Below, piece by piece: positions 1 to 10,633 of a stretch of DNA of 64,000 bases. The DNA is taken from the NCBI GenBank assembly GCA_963710675.1, contig CAVQBE010000022.1, positions 1 through 64,000 of the forward strand, given 5' to 3'. Made by a program: the position numbers and the translations under genes. Position 1 is the first letter of the stretch, and each line of letters begins with the position of its first letter. Source of the stretch: JACCZX01 sp963710675. Its GTDB lineage: Bacteria > Pseudomonadota > Gammaproteobacteria > Burkholderiales > Burkholderiaceae_F. The notes below the pieces were generated by a model. The model was not told the DNA's origin, searched no databases, and worked only from the letters and a program-made list of their open reading frames with translations.

Positions 1-414
1 TATCACTCACTACGACTGCACGGCGATTGCCACGAAGGCAACGTGCTCTGGACCGATTCAGTAGGCAATATCGGTCCGCACTTCGTCGACTTTGACGACA
101 GCCGCATGGGGCCAGCGGTGCAGGATTTCTGGATGTTGCTGGGCGCAGGCCGTGCCGAGCAAGCAGAGAGACTTGCAGATCTGGTCGAAGGTTATGAAGA
201 CTTCGCCGAGTTCGACCGCCGCGAATTAACCCTGATCGAACCACTGCGGACGCTGCGCTTACTGCACTACTCCGCCTGGATCGCGCGCCGCTGGCATGAC
301 CCCGCGTTCCCGGCTGCGTTCCCGTGGTTCAACACGCAGCGCTACTGGCAGGATCGCATCCTCGAACTCCGCGAGCAAATTTCGGCAATGCAGGAGGAAG
401 TGCTCGTCGTCTAA
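1..414 (+). CDS. srkA: Stress response kinase A (SrkA/YihE family), 3' part
   Basis: This is the C-terminal 137 residues of a protein kinase-like phosphotransferase; the 5' end lies outside the window. The frame is open from base 1, so the GTG at 43 is internal. The visible motifs are HGDCHEGNVLW (catalytic loop, residues about 7-17) and VDFDDSRMGPAVQDFW (metal-binding DFD), both diagnostic of the SrkA/APH fold. In characterised relatives SrkA is a cytoplasmic Ser/Thr kinase that counteracts MazEF-type and Cpx stress death. The next gene starts 58 bases downstream on the same strand. The family call is secure; the physiological role is inferred. Confidence 0.9.
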   Translation, partial: YHSLRLHGDCHEGNVLWTDSVGNIGPHFVDFDDSRMGPAVQDFWMLLGAGRAEQAERLADLVEGYEDFAEFDRRELTLIEPLRTLRLLHYSAWIARRWHDPAFPAAFPWFNTQRYWQDRILELREQISAMQEEVLVV

Positions 415-472
415 CTCGATGACGAGTCGCTACACTTGCACGCGAAGCGTAATAAGCGCTTCGGCAACGAAG

Positions 473-3400
473 ATGAACGCACCGCTGTCTCCGGAATCGA
501 TTCGCACGCAAGCCGCCGATCTGCCACCGCGGCTGCGCGAGATTCCATACAACTACACGTCGTTCTCGGATCGCGAGATCGTGATGCGCCTGCTCGGAAC
601 CGAAGCCTGGCGCGTACTTGACGAACTACGCAGTGAGCGCCGCACCGGGCGCTCCGCACGCATGTTGTATGAAGTGCTGGGCGACATATGGGTGGTGCGT
701 CGCAATCCCTATCTTGAAGACGACCTTCTGGACAACCCGAAGCGACGCGCGGCATTGATCGAAGCGCTGCACCATCGGCTGCACGAGATCGAGAAACGAC
801 GCGAACCCGAAGATGTGCAGCGCGATGCGAAAGTCGTTCAGCTGCTAGATGCAGCGCGCAAAGCGGTACAAGCATTTGAATCAGAGTTTCGAGCGATGTG
901 GGATTTGCGCAAGAAAGCGCGACGCGTGCTGTCACGCCACACGCGTATCGACAACGTGCGCTTTGACGGCTATGCGCGCGTCACACACGTGACGGACGCC
1001 ACCGACTGGCGGGTCGAATACCCTTTCGTGGTGCTGCACCCCGACAACGAGGATGAAATTCCGGGGCTGGTTCGCAGCTGCATCGAGCTCGGCCTGACGA
1101 TCATCCCGCGCGGCGGCGCGACCGGTTACACCGGGGGCGTGATTCCTCTGACACCACTGTCTGCAGTGATCAATACCGAAAAGCTCGAAAGCTTGTCCGA
1201 AGTGGAATCGGTGGCGCTGGCCGGTGTCAGCGGGGCTGTGCCCACGATCCTGTCGGGTGCCGGCGTAGTCACTCGCAGAGTTGCGGAAGCCGCAGAGCGC
1301 GCCGGCTTCGTGTTTGCAGTTGACCCTACGTCGGCGGACGCATCCTGCATCGGCGGCAACATCGCGATGAACGCCGGCGGAAAGAAAGCGGTGCTCTGGG
1401 GGACGGCGGTTGACAATCTGGCGTGGTGGCGCATGGTCGATCCCGAGGGCAATTGGCTCGAAGTCGAGCGCATCGATCACAACCTCGGCAAGATTCATGA
1501 TGCGCCCGAAGCCATATTCGATCTGACCTACAAGAACGGGGCACAACCGGCCGACAAGGCCAAGGTGCTGCGTACCGAACGCCTGCAGCTCACCGGAGCA
1601 CAGTTCCGCAAGGTCGGTCTTGGCAAAGACGTCACTGACAAATTTCTGGGCGGCGTACCGGGCGTGCAGAAGGAAGGCTGCGACGGGTTGATCACGTCGG
1701 CGCGCTGGATCGTTCACAAAATGCCGCGGCACGTCCGTACGGTCTGTCTCGAATTTTTCGGGCAAGCGCACGAAGCGATTCCGTCAATCGTCGAGATCAC
1801 CGACTATCTCGCGCAGCGTCCGGGTGGCGTGTTGCTCGCCGGGCTGGAGCATCTCGACGATCGCTACTTACGCGCCGTGGGCTACACGACGAAGTCCAAG
1901 CGCGGCAGCCTGCCGAAGATGGCGTTGTTCGGCGACATTGTCGGCGATGACGACGCGGCGGTTGCGCGGGCCTCGTCGGAAGTGGTGCGGCTCGCCAACG
2001 CAAGGCATGGCGAAGGATTCGTCGCCGTCAGCGCGGAGTCGCGCAAGAAATTCTGGCTCGATCGCGCGAAGACCGCTGCAATCTCAAAGCACACGAACGC
2101 TTTCAAGCTGAATGAAGACGTCGTGATTCCGCTGCCGAAGATGGGCGAGTACACCGCTTCGATCGAGCGCATCAATATCGAGCTTTCACTTGAAAACAAG
2201 CTCGAGCTGCTCGATGAGCTCGCTCGATACCTTGACAGTACCGTTCCCACTTGGCAAGACGGGAGATGCGGAGTTCGACCGCTTGCCGCGCGACGAAATC
2301 CTCGGCGACCGCCTGGGTGAAGCGCGCGAACTGCTTGCATACACGCGCGAGCGCTGGCGTTATCTGCTGAACCATTTCGACACGCCCGTTGCGATTGGCG
2401 CGCTCGGAGTTGTCGCGCCTCGGATTGACGCACCTCACCGGAGAGTTCGAACGGCGCATCTCAGCGAACAGCGCGGTCAGCGTCTTCGATGTTCTGCAGG
2501 ATCACACGATCCGAGCTTCGTGGAAAACCGAAGTGCGTGCGCCGCTGCATCGCATCTTTTCCGGGGACGCGTTCGCTCCGGTGCTCGCGGAAGCCGATTC
2601 GATTCACAAGCGCGTGCTTAAGAGGCCGCGTGTTCGTAGCGCTGCACATGCACGCGGGCGACGGCAACGTTCACACGAACATTCCGGTCAATTCAGACAA
2701 CTACGTGATGTTGCAACGTGCTAACGCCGCCGTGGCCCGCATCATGCAGATTGCGCGCGACCTCGGCGGCGTGATCTCGGGCGAGCATGGAATCGGCATC
2801 ACAAAGCTCGAATTCCTGACCGACGACGAGACTTCAGGCTTTCGCCGCTACAAGAATGCGATCGATCCCGAAGGACGATTCAACAAGGGCAAGCTGATGC
2901 CCGGCGCCGACATGTCGAACGCCTACACGCCAAGCTTCGGCCTGATGGGCCACGAGTCGCTGATCATGCAGCAGAGCGACATCGCGAGCATTGCCGACGC
3001 GATCAAGGATTGCCTGCGCTGCGGCAAGTGCAAGCCGGTATGTACGACACACGTTCCGCGCGCGAACTTGCTTTACTCCCCCCGCGACAAGATTCTGGCC
3101 ACATCATTGCTGATCGAAGCATTTCTGTACGAAGAGCAGACACGGCGCGGGATTTCGATCAGGCATTGGGACGAGTTTTCGGACGTCGCCGACCACTGCA
3201 CCGTATGCCACAAGTGCGAGTCACCGTGCCCGGTCGATATCGACTTCGGCGACGTGTCGATGGCAATGCGCGACCTGCTGCGCCGCATGGGCAAGAAGAA
3301 GTTCAACGCCGCCGGTTGGGCTTCGATGTTCTTCCTGAACGCGAAGGATCCGCAAACGATCAAGGTCGTTCGCACGTTGATGATCGATTGGGGCTTCAAG

Positions 3401-4428
3401 CTGCAGCGCTTTGGCAATCAGTTTTTCAGGCCGGCCGCGGCGCTGCAGGTGCGGCGTCCGCCGTCGACGACCGGCGGCCGGCCGCCAATACGCGAACAGG
3501 TCGTCCACTTCATCAACAAGAAAATGCCGGGGGATCTGCCGAAGAGAACGGCACGTGCGCTGCTCGACATCGAAGACTCGCGCTACGTGCCGATCATTCG
3601 CGATCCGCAGAAGACGAGCAGCGAAAGCGAAGCGGTGTTCTACTTTCCGGGTTGTGGCTCCGAGCGTCTGTTCTCGCAGGTTGGCCTGGCGACGCAGGCG
3701 ATGCTATGGCACGCCGGCGTGCAGACGGTGCTGCCGCCGGGCTACCTGTGCTGCGGTTACCCGCAGCGCGGCGCCGGGCAGTTCGACAAAGCCGAGAAAA
3801 TCATCACCGACAATCGCGTGTTGTTTCACCGCGTTGCCAACACGCTGAACTATCTGGACATCAAGACGGTGGTCGTAAGCTGCGGAACATGCTACGACCA
3901 GCTGCAGGGCTACAAATTCGAGGAGATATTTCCAGGCTGCCGCATTATCGACATTCACGAGTATCTGCTGGAAAAGAATATCCGCGTCGATGGCATCACC
4001 GGAGTGCGATACATGTATCACGACCCATGTCATACGCCGATGAAGCTGCAGGCTCCACTGAAAACGGTCAACGCTATAGTGAAGACGGTGGATAACTTCG
4101 CGATCGAGAACAACGACCGGTGTTGCGGGGAATCAGGAACGTTCGCTGTGGCGCGACCCGACGTAGCGACGCAAGTTCGCTTTCGCAAGGAGCGCGAGGT
4201 CCGGGCTGGCGCCGACAGGCTGCGCGCCGACGGCTTCGATGGTGAAGTCAAAGTGCTGACTTCATGCCCATCCTGCCTGCAGGGTCTGAAGCGCTACAAC
4301 CACGATGCCAACATCGACGCCGACTACATCGTCGTTGAAATGGCGCGACATGTGCTCGGCGCTGACTGGCATGCCGGAGATACGTCGAGCGCGCCAATCA
4401 CGGCGGCATCGAACGCGTGCTGGTGTAG
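473..4428 (+). CDS. DUF3683 FAD-linked oxidase / Fe-S / CCG-domain protein, frameshifted
   Basis: This very long (about 1,318 residues) flavin and iron-sulfur oxidoreductase resembles a fusion of GlcD, GlcF and a DUF3683 N-terminus, and is typical of Burkholderiales. In order there are the N-terminal DUF3683 region, an FAD_binding_4 domain with RGGATGYTGG, a GlcD-like C-terminal FAD domain ending HAGDGNVHTNIPVN, two 4Fe-4S motifs (CLRCGKCKPVC and CTVCHKCESPCPVD), and two CCG domains (CCGYPQ and CCGESGTF). It probably oxidises a 2-hydroxyacid and passes electrons to the membrane; the substrate is unknown. The frame changes near 2240-2270, 2390, 2620-2640 and 4380-4390, so at least four single-base indels break it. 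The natural stop is the TAG at 4426-4428, three bases before the HIT gene start. Confidence 0.85.
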
Positions 4429-4430
4429 TC

Positions 4431-4866
4431 GTGAAGCTGGCCGACTGCGAGCTGTGTAAAAGCCAGGGCGGCACTTTGGTGCATCGCCAATGAATGGCTG
4501 CGCGTAATGCTCGTCGACGAGGCCAACTATCCCGGCTACGTCCGTGTTGTCTGGAACGAGCACGTGCGGGAAATGACCGAACTCGACAACGAGCAGCGCC
4601 AGCGTCTGATGAAAACGGTGTTCGCCGTCGAATCGGCGCAGCGTGAGGTGCTTGCGCCGCTAAAGATTAACCTCGCGAGTCTCGGCAACATGACGCCACA
4701 CTTGCACTGGCACGTGATAGCGCGCTTTGCCGACGATCTGCATTTCCCACAGCCGGTGTGGGGTAAGCCGCAGCGCACCGCCGATGATCAGACGCTGCAG
4801 GTACGTCGCGCGCTAATAGGCCGGCTGCGCGAAGTGATTGCGGAGAACGTATCGCGCGTTACCTAG
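4431..4866 (+). CDS. HIT family protein (histidine triad hydrolase), one frameshift
   Basis: This small cytosolic nucleotide hydrolase/transferase of the histidine-triad superfamily has about 144 residues. The active-site motif HLHWHVIARF is intact near residue 90. The N-terminus has CELC and is read from a GTG at 4431, two bases after the preceding stop, which suggests translational coupling. The frame breaks around 4480-4490: reading LADCELCKSQGGTLVH in one frame continues as IANEWLRVMLVDEANY in another. A one-base indel is the simplest explanation. The substrate is unknown; relatives cleave dinucleoside polyphosphates or AMP-lysine. Confidence 0.85.
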
Positions 4867-4879
4867 TGCGGACAGCTTC

Positions 4880-5569
4880 TTAGTCGTCGCCGCCGAAAAT
4901 TCCCAGCAGCGCAAGCAGGCTCTGGAACACGTTGTACAGGCTTAGATAGATGCCTAGCGTGGCCGTGATGTAGTTCGTCTCTTCGCCGTCGCGCACGCGC
5001 TTCAGGTCATACAGAATGAACGCGGTGAAGATGCCGATCGCGAGCACCATCAGCGTCAGCATCAACGCGCTCGACTGTATGAAGAAGTTGGCGAGCATGC
5101 CGACGAAAACCATGACCGCGCCGACGAAGAGCCACTTGCCCATCGTCGACAGGTCACGCTTGATGACCGTCGACAGCGCTGCCATGCCGAAAAAGACCGC
5201 GCCGGTTCCGGCAAACGCCACCATGATCAGGCTTGCACCATTGGCCAGCCCAAGCACGGCACCCAACAACCGAGACAGCATCAGCCCCATAAAGAAGGTG
5301 AACGCCAGCAGCATCGGTACACCCAGTGCGGAGTTCTTCGTCTTCTCAATGGCGAACATCAGCCCAAATGCACCGACCAGAAAGACAATCAGGCTGATGC
5401 CGGGCGACATCGACCGCACGATCCCGGTCGATACGCCGATCCACGCCCCAAGGACCGTGGGAACCATCGACAATGCCAACAGCCAGTAGGTATTGCGTAG
5501 TACCCGGTTGCGCTCAACAACCAGCGCATCGGAACCGCGATAGCCAGAAGTTTGCAGGCTAGGATTCAT
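4880..5569 (-). CDS. Bax inhibitor-1/YccA family inner-membrane protein
   Basis: This integral membrane protein of 229 residues has about seven hydrophobic helices after a short polar N-terminus. The family (BI-1, YccA, YbhL) includes FtsH modulators and pH-sensitive calcium-leak proteins. Family-typical elements are the asparagine-containing first helix region RVLRNTYWLLALSM and the C-terminal DLKRVRDGEE segment followed by the last helix. The reading frame is intact. It is convergent with the HIT gene, with 13 bases between the two stops. The specific role in this organism is not deducible. Confidence 0.93.
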   Translation of the reverse strand: MNPSLQTSGYRGSDALVVERNRVLRNTYWLLALSMVPTVLGAWIGVSTGIVRSMSPGISLIVFLVGAFGLMFAIEKTKNSALGVPMLLAFTFFMGLMLSRLLGAVLGLANGASLIMVAFAGTGAVFFGMAALSTVIKRDLSTMGKWLFVGAVMVFVGMLANFFIQSSALMLTLMVLAIGIFTAFILYDLKRVRDGEETNYITATLGIYLSLYNVFQSLLALLGIFGGDD

Positions 5570-5671
5570 TGGTTCTCCAGATAAGGTGAGACACAGTAAC
5601 AGTCCGCGACAGCAGTTTAGTCTGCCGTTGGTGCTCCGGCGCGCCCGCCCGACAGATGGCGAATGCCATGA

Positions 5672-5896
5672 CTACTGGCCGATTGCCGAATCCGTGCCGC
5701 CACTTTTTGCCTGACTGGCACGCTCGCGCAGCTTTTGCACTTCCCTTTCGCTAAGAACGCGAAAACGCTCGGCTTCGATCTGACGAGCGACCCGTTCGGG
5801 TTCGCGTCCGCTTTCGCCAACGCGTCCGAACACCCCTTGCTGCCACGCAAACAGCGCGAGATTAAGCAGTACCAAAATGAGAAACGCAAGCTTCAT
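5672..5896 (-). CDS. Short membrane-anchored protein downstream of coaX (truncated SPOR-type relative?)
   Basis: This 74-residue protein starts with a single hydrophobic anchor (MKLAFLILVLLNLALFAWQQ) followed by a basic, charged helix. It sits two bases downstream of coaX, where many Burkholderiales carry a larger SPOR-domain protein with the same kind of N-terminus. No SPOR domain is present here: the frame stops after SAIGQ and I see no continuation in other frames. It is either a naturally short variant or a truncated one. The birA-coaX-this gene order suggests one operon. Function unknown. Confidence 0.7.
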   Translation of the reverse strand: MKLAFLILVLLNLALFAWQQGVFGRVGESGREPERVARQIEAERFRVLSEREVQKLRERASQAKSGGTDSAIGQ

Positions 5897-5898
5897 AG

Positions 5899-6715
5899 TT
5901 ACTTCGGATCAAATTGCGCGCGCAGCGCAAGGCCACGCAAAACCAGATTATGTTCGATGTCTGCAGGCATCGAAAGCCGCATCAAAAGCGCTTGCGCGTG
6001 ACCGCCAGTCACGATCAGGCGTGGCTCCGCGAGCATGTGCACCGCAAATCGATGCCAGATTCGGTACACCAGACCCGCCTGAGCATCAAGCACGCCTGTG
6101 ACGATCGCGGCATCGGTGTTGTCCGGAAACTCCGCGACATTAGCCGAAAATTCAGGGTCTGCCGTCGGCAAGCCCGCTGTTCGAAGTGCCAGGGAGTCGA
6201 GCATCATGCGTACACCCGGCGCGATGACCCCGCCAATGAATTTGCCTACGAACTTCGTCCGCGGGCTTTCATCTCCCTCCGCATCAACACAATCGACTGT
6301 TGTCGCTGTGCCTGCGTTCACAACGACGAGCGATCTCACGTCGTTTTGCAAATTCATCGATGAGCACGCACCCAGCAGACAATGCCAGCGATCAGCACCT
6401 AGCTGGGATGGGTCGCGATATCCGTTGGTGAGTGCGAGCGGTCCATCGAAGCTGCTCTGCGATCGCACCCAACGCACGGCGTACTGCTGAACAGCTAACG
6501 CTGCCTGTTCGACCGCGGCTACGACCTGCGCATTGGCCACGTTGCACCCGACTACGGGCGTACCAAGCGGCACGTTGTCGCCAATGATCCGCGAGCCGGG
6601 TGGCGATCCCCTCAATGCCTCGATGCAACTGCATATGCGTTGAATGCAGCTGACCGTCAGCTGACATCTGCGCCCACTTGATTGCCGTATTGCCGACATC
6701 GACCAGAAGCGTCAT
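5899..6715 (-). CDS. coaX: Type III pantothenate kinase, one frameshift
   Basis: It catalyses the first step of coenzyme A synthesis, ATP-dependent phosphorylation of pantothenate. Visible family motifs are the N-terminal DVGNTAIKW phosphate-binding segment, LGADRW, the catalytic NAGTATTVD segment and GGVIAPG with its following helix. The frame changes around 6600-6615: MTLLVDVGNTAIKW lies in one frame and everything from about SPPGSRIIGDN onward in another, so one indel breaks the gene. Its ATG overlaps the birA stop as ATGA, so the two are translationally coupled. Full length would be about 272 residues, slightly longer than usual. Confidence 0.92.
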
Positions 6716-7566
6716 CGCCGCACCGACACATCCCCGACGCTAATGGCGTGACGTTGTCCTTCAGCATCGATAACCAAGCGTCCGTCGTTATCCACTTCGA
6801 TGACGCGGCCGCTGAGCGACGGTGCGGCTGCTGCATCGTGCAGCACATCGACAACTTCACCGCGCGAGTCGAGCAGCCGATTGAAGCGCGCGCGAAACGG
6901 GTCAAAACCCGCTTTCAGAAACTGTGCCGAGGCGTTGAAAATCGCGCTGCCGAGCTCTCCAATCCACTGCTCGCGCGTTCGTTGGGCAGCATGGCCCAGC
7001 TCATTGAGCGCAATCGCAGGCTGCCCGATCTTGCTTCGCACGTCTTCGTCCAAACGTAGGTTGATACCAACACCAACTACGAGTGTTTGACTTCCGCTTC
7101 GGTCCGTCACCAGCTCAGTCAGAATTCCTCCCAGCTTGCGCCCGTCGATTCGAATGTCATTGGGCCACTTCAACATAACCGAGATACCGCGTCCGCGGAG
7201 GCTCTCGGCGAGGGCAACTCCGCATGCGAGCGTCACTGGTGGCAGCGAGTGCGTAGTCTCCGTAAGCGGAATCGCAACGCTGAACAGCAGCGCGTTTCCT
7301 GGGGCCGCATGCCAGGCCCGCTGTTTCCGACCGCGGCCAGCGCTTTGAAAATCAGCCGCTCGCAAAAGATGTCGAGCTGGCTGATGCAACCTTGCACGAG
7401 TGACCAGATCCTCATTGGTCGAGACGGTTGCAGCCACCGTTTCAACGGTGCACTCGTGCCGCCACTCGGATGCCAGTGCTTCGACAATCGCCGATGCCGA
7501 CAGCGGCGCTGACTGAACCGACGGTCGCATAGAGTTCAGTATTGCAACCAAACGGTGGCCTTCCAA
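6712..7566 (-). CDS. birA: Biotin--[acetyl-CoA-carboxylase] ligase
   Basis: This ligase joins biotin to the carrier domain of biotin enzymes, which here include the LiuD-type carboxylase subunit at 45.6 kb. It has 284 residues with the biotinyl-AMP loop SAGRGRKQRAW, the KWPNDI motif and GGILTE in the catalytic core, and a C-terminal SH3-like domain (SGRVIEVDNDGRLVID). The N-terminus is only about 50 residues before the catalytic domain and has no convincing DNA-binding helix-turn-helix, so it is probably not a repressor. The frame is intact. ATGA overlap with coaX. Confidence 0.92.
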   Translation of the reverse strand: MEGHRLVAILNSMRPSVQSAPLSASAIVEALASEWRHECTVETVAATVSTNEDLVTRARLHQPARHLLRAADFQSAGRGRKQRAWHAAPGNALLFSVAIPLTETTHSLPPVTLACGVALAESLRGRGISVMLKWPNDIRIDGRKLGGILTELVTDRSGSQTLVVGVGINLRLDEDVRSKIGQPAIALNELGHAAQRTREQWIGELGSAIFNASAQFLKAGFDPFRARFNRLLDSRGEVVDVLHDAAAAPSLSGRVIEVDNDGRLVIDAEGQRHAISVGDVSVRR

Positions 7567-7650
7567 TCTGATCGTTCTGACGGGCGATCGAATTTAACAT
7601 CGCCTGCTGTCGTTTCGCGTGGTTGCCACCTCTAACGCAAGCATTCGACA

Positions 7651-8837
7651 ATGGACTCAATGACGCCTTTGCAATTGACGGGGAAACCCTGGCATTCGCG
7701 GCGCTCCCCGCTGGCTCGCGCTGCCTGTGCGACGTATGCCCTGCTGTTGCTCTATTCCGGGTTGGCGCCGTGGACCGGATGGCGCGATCTGGGCTTGAAC
7801 CCATTCGCCTATCTGGCGGCGCCGATTCCCGGCGCACGTCACCAACTTCGATCTCGCGGTCAACGTGCTCGCCTACCTGCCGTTGGGTGCGTTGCTGGTA
7901 CTGGCGCTGCACCCAGCAAAGCGTGGGCTAACTGTGGTGTTGATTGCGTCGTCGCTTGGGCTGCTGCTGGCCGCCTTGATCGAGGCCGCGCAAACCTTTC
8001 TTACAGACGCGTATTCCGTCCAATCTCGATCTTCTGGCAAACACCGCCGGCGCCATTGGGTGCGTTGATCGCGGCGCCATTCGCATCCAGCTGATCGATC
8101 GCGGGCGGCTGGCCGATTGGCGGCTGCGCTGGTTCGAGCGCGACGCATCGCTGTTACTGCTGCTGGTCGCGCTTGGCCTGCTGCGCAGATCTATCCGGAG
8201 CCGATGTTGTTCGGCAATGGAAATATCAGCGACGTGTTAAGCGCATTGGTGACCGCAATCGGGGCGGTGCTGCCGATCGACGACGCCGTGTTCGCGGTGA
8301 CCGAGTTTGCGGATTCTTTCGAAGTGGCCGAATTCGTACTGGCTGAGGCATTTGTGGTCGCGGCCGCGGTTCTTGCGGTCGGGCTCGACGTTCGCTTCGA
8401 CCATGCGACCGCATGCGCCGACAGTGAAGCTGTTACTGGCGCTGATGGTGGCCGCTTGTTGTCCAAGACGCTTGCCAATCGGTGCAGTTTGGGCCCGATC
8501 GCGCGCTGGCATGGCTGACGCCCGGTGCGTATCGGTGGGCTCGCAATCGGCGTGCTGTCATTATTGGCGGCAAGCGCCGGGCCGCGGGTTTGGTCGGCGC
8601 GCTTTGCGATGCTGGCACTTGTTGCCCTGGTCGTCGCCGTCAATCTGGTGCCCGAAAATCCTTACTACGTTGATGCCATCAGCGACTGGCGCCAGGGCAA
8701 GTTGCTGAACTTCAATGCACTGGCGCGGTGGCTGTCGCTGCTGTGGCCGTATGCGTTGGCATGCGGGCTCGTCCTTGCGCCGCTGGCCGGCGCTGCGGCG
8801 CGACGCGCGTCCCCGCGTCCTTATAATTTGCGCTTAA
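7651..8837 (+). CDS. VanZ-like membrane protein, heavily frameshifted
   Basis: This polytopic membrane protein is read across several frames. Pieces that join are YALLLLYSGLAPWTGWRDLG, FDLAVNVLAYLPLGALLVLA, ALIEAAQTFLTDAY, NLDLLANTAGAIG, and a C-terminal half with further hydrophobic helices ending near NLRL. The AYLPLG and LDLLANTAGAIG elements are characteristic of VanZ-like proteins. Frame changes are visible near 7840, 8030, 8190, 8400-8500 and close to the end. The probable stop TAA at 8835-8837 overlaps the next ATG as TAATG. At about 395 residues it is longer than glycopeptide-resistance VanZ, and nothing links it to antibiotic resistance here. Confidence 0.75.
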
Positions 8838-9147
8838 TGAGCTATTACCAGCGCCATGTTTTCTTCTGTCTTAACGAGCGCGACGATGGCTCGGCATGCT
8901 GCGCCAACCATAACGCCGCAGGAAATGCAGAAGCACGCCAAATCGCGCATCAAAGCGCTCGACCTGAACGGCGAAGGCCAGATTCGAATCAACAAGTCCG
9001 GCTGTCTGGATCGGTGCCATGAAGGTCCTTGCGTCGTCGTCTATCCCGAAGGCGTCTGGTACACCTACGTCGATGCGCACGACATTGACGAGATCGTCGA
9101 CCGCCATCTGGTCAAGGGCGAAGATCGTCGAGCGTTTTCGCATTTAG
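8837..9147 (+). CDS. (2Fe-2S) ferredoxin domain protein, frameshifted
   Basis: This thioredoxin-fold 2Fe-2S protein has about 103 residues. It starts MSYYQRHVFFCLNERDDG and has conserved cysteines in FFC, ACC, GCLDRC and GPCVVVYPEG, the layout of NuoE-like stand-alone ferredoxins. Frame changes near 8920 (after CCANHNA) and near 9120 (before IVERFRI) must be bridged; the resulting stop is TAG at 9145-9147. The start overlaps the VanZ-like stop, and an alpha/beta hydrolase begins 18 bases downstream. The same ferredoxin-hydrolase pairing is common in Burkholderiales. Partner unknown. Confidence 0.85.
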
Positions 9148-9165
9148 CTAAGCGGCAGGCAACCG

Positions 9166-9864
9166 ATGCTGGCGTCGATCGAGAAAGTGCTGGTCGACGG
9201 TCCCGGCGGCGCCGATTGAGATTGCACTCGACTGGCCTGCGGATCTTGACGTGGCAGACGCCGCAGGGCATTGTTTACATCGGACATCCACATCCGCTCT
9301 TCGGCGGCACATTGGAAAACAAAGTCGTCTCCACAATCGCCCGCTCATTCGCCGGCCTGGGTTGGCTTGCGGTGCGCTTTAACTTTCGCGGGGTCGGCGC
9401 GCTCCAGCCGGTGAGCATGACGAAGGCAGTCGCGAAACCGAAGACTTCCTGCACTTGGTCGACACGGTACCGACGCTGCTCAACGGTCAGTTCGAAGAGT
9501 CCCGGCGTCACTGCCGATTGCTGTCGCAGGCTTTTCGTTCGGCAGCTTTGTCGCAGCAAAGGCTGCACAAGCACTTTCTGCGGCCAATCGACCGCGGTAA
9601 GCACATCGTGTACTTATCGGTGCAGCCGCCGGCAAATGGCCGATGCCGCACGTAGCTGACGACACACTCGTCATTCACGGCGAGCTGGACGAAACAATTC
9701 CGTTGATCGACGTGCTCGAGTGGGCGCGGCCGCAGGAATTGCCGATCATCGTCGTTCCGGGTGCGGAGCATTTTTTTCACCGTCGGCTGGGCCTGCTAAA
9801 GCGCCTGATAAGTGCGCATATTCACGGCATGCCCGCAATTGACGCCACTGCGCAAACTGTCTAA
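9166..9864 (+). CDS. Alpha/beta-fold hydrolase, frameshifted
   Basis: This serine hydrolase of the dienelactone/peptidase-like type has about 230 residues when frames are joined. Recognisable pieces are MLASIEKVLVDGPGG, VYIGHPHPLFGGTLENKVV with oxyanion HPHPLFGG, WLAVRFNFRGVG, the nucleophile elbow VAGFSFGSFVAAKAA (GFSFGS), HGELDETIPL (acid) and GAEHFFHRRL (histidine). The full catalytic triad is therefore encoded. At least three indels (about 9215-9250, 9410 and 9510-9640) interrupt it. It probably forms an operon with the preceding ferredoxin. Natural substrate unknown. Confidence 0.85.
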
Positions 9865-9938
9865 AAAGGGCTCATTCAAGGAGGTTTATCCTGGCCCGAG
9901 CCCAGTAGCCGACGGCACTCTCCCAATCTCACTCGGAA

Positions 9939-10501
9939 ATGGCAGCGCACAGTGCGCACGACAATCAGCGGACGGCACACTCGTCTATTCGAAAACCCCA
10001 TCGGTGTCGCGAAATCTCATTGCGCAGCGCGCAGTGTCGATGGCGGCGCGGCGCGTGCTGATCATGATCGACGGCAAGCGCACGATCGACGATTTGTCAT
10101 TTCGGGTAAGCAGGATGAAATCGAAACGCTGATTGCCAGCCTGGAAGACGGCGGGCTGATTCAGCGCGTCGCGTACCGGCGCGCAATCGACGTTCCGACG
10201 ATTAACGGGCGTGACACTGAACCCGGCTTTTCTAACGCGCTCGGCGGACCCAGCACCAGCGGCTGACCTCGACGAGCGCGAGCCGAACCCAATGACGTTG
10301 GAGGAAGTCAAGCGGCGCGCCGTCCGCGGACTGCACGACCGGCTCGGTCCGGAGGCCGACACGTTGGCGATGCGCATCGAAAGCTGCCGCACGATCGAAG
10401 AGTTTCGATATCGCGTACGTGAGGCCGAGCGCCTGATCACAACCGCGCTGGGTGCCGGCGCCGCCCAGGAGTATCTGAAGGAACTGCGGCGCCGCGGATA
10501 A
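9939..10501 (+). CDS. Conserved hypothetical protein, frameshifted
   Basis: About 170 residues can be assembled from two frames. An N-terminal part contains LVYSKTPS and RRVLIMIDGKRTIDDL, and a C-terminal helical part runs from DEIETLIASLEDGGLIQRV through a block ending YLKELRRRG. Similar short proteins with a winged-helix-like N-terminus and a helical C-terminus are common in Burkholderiales, but I know no function. The frame changes near 10110. The start is unsure: a strong Shine-Dalgarno (AAGGAGG, 9878-9884) lies upstream with no start codon at the right distance, so the true start may be corrupted there. The ATG at 9939 would need a second indel. Confidence 0.6.
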
Positions 10502-10633
10502 GTGCTTGTCCTGCAAATCGCAACCGTGCGCACTGAACCGCGACCGGACTTTGTGCTCCAACCTCGATGCGGCATTCGGTCAGTGCCGCTTCGCTATCCT
10601 AGTTCCCATCTAACCACGTACCCAGTAACCCAC

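Noticed and set aside
411..1771. Minus-strand ORFs opposite the DUF3683 gene
   Set aside because: Composition typical of antisense frames in GC-rich coding DNA; the plus-strand product carries clear FAD and Fe-S motifs.
7651..8837. Glycopeptide resistance determinant based on VanZ similarity
   Set aside because: VanZ-like domains are widespread in membrane proteins; no vanHAX genes or peptidoglycan-modifying context are present.
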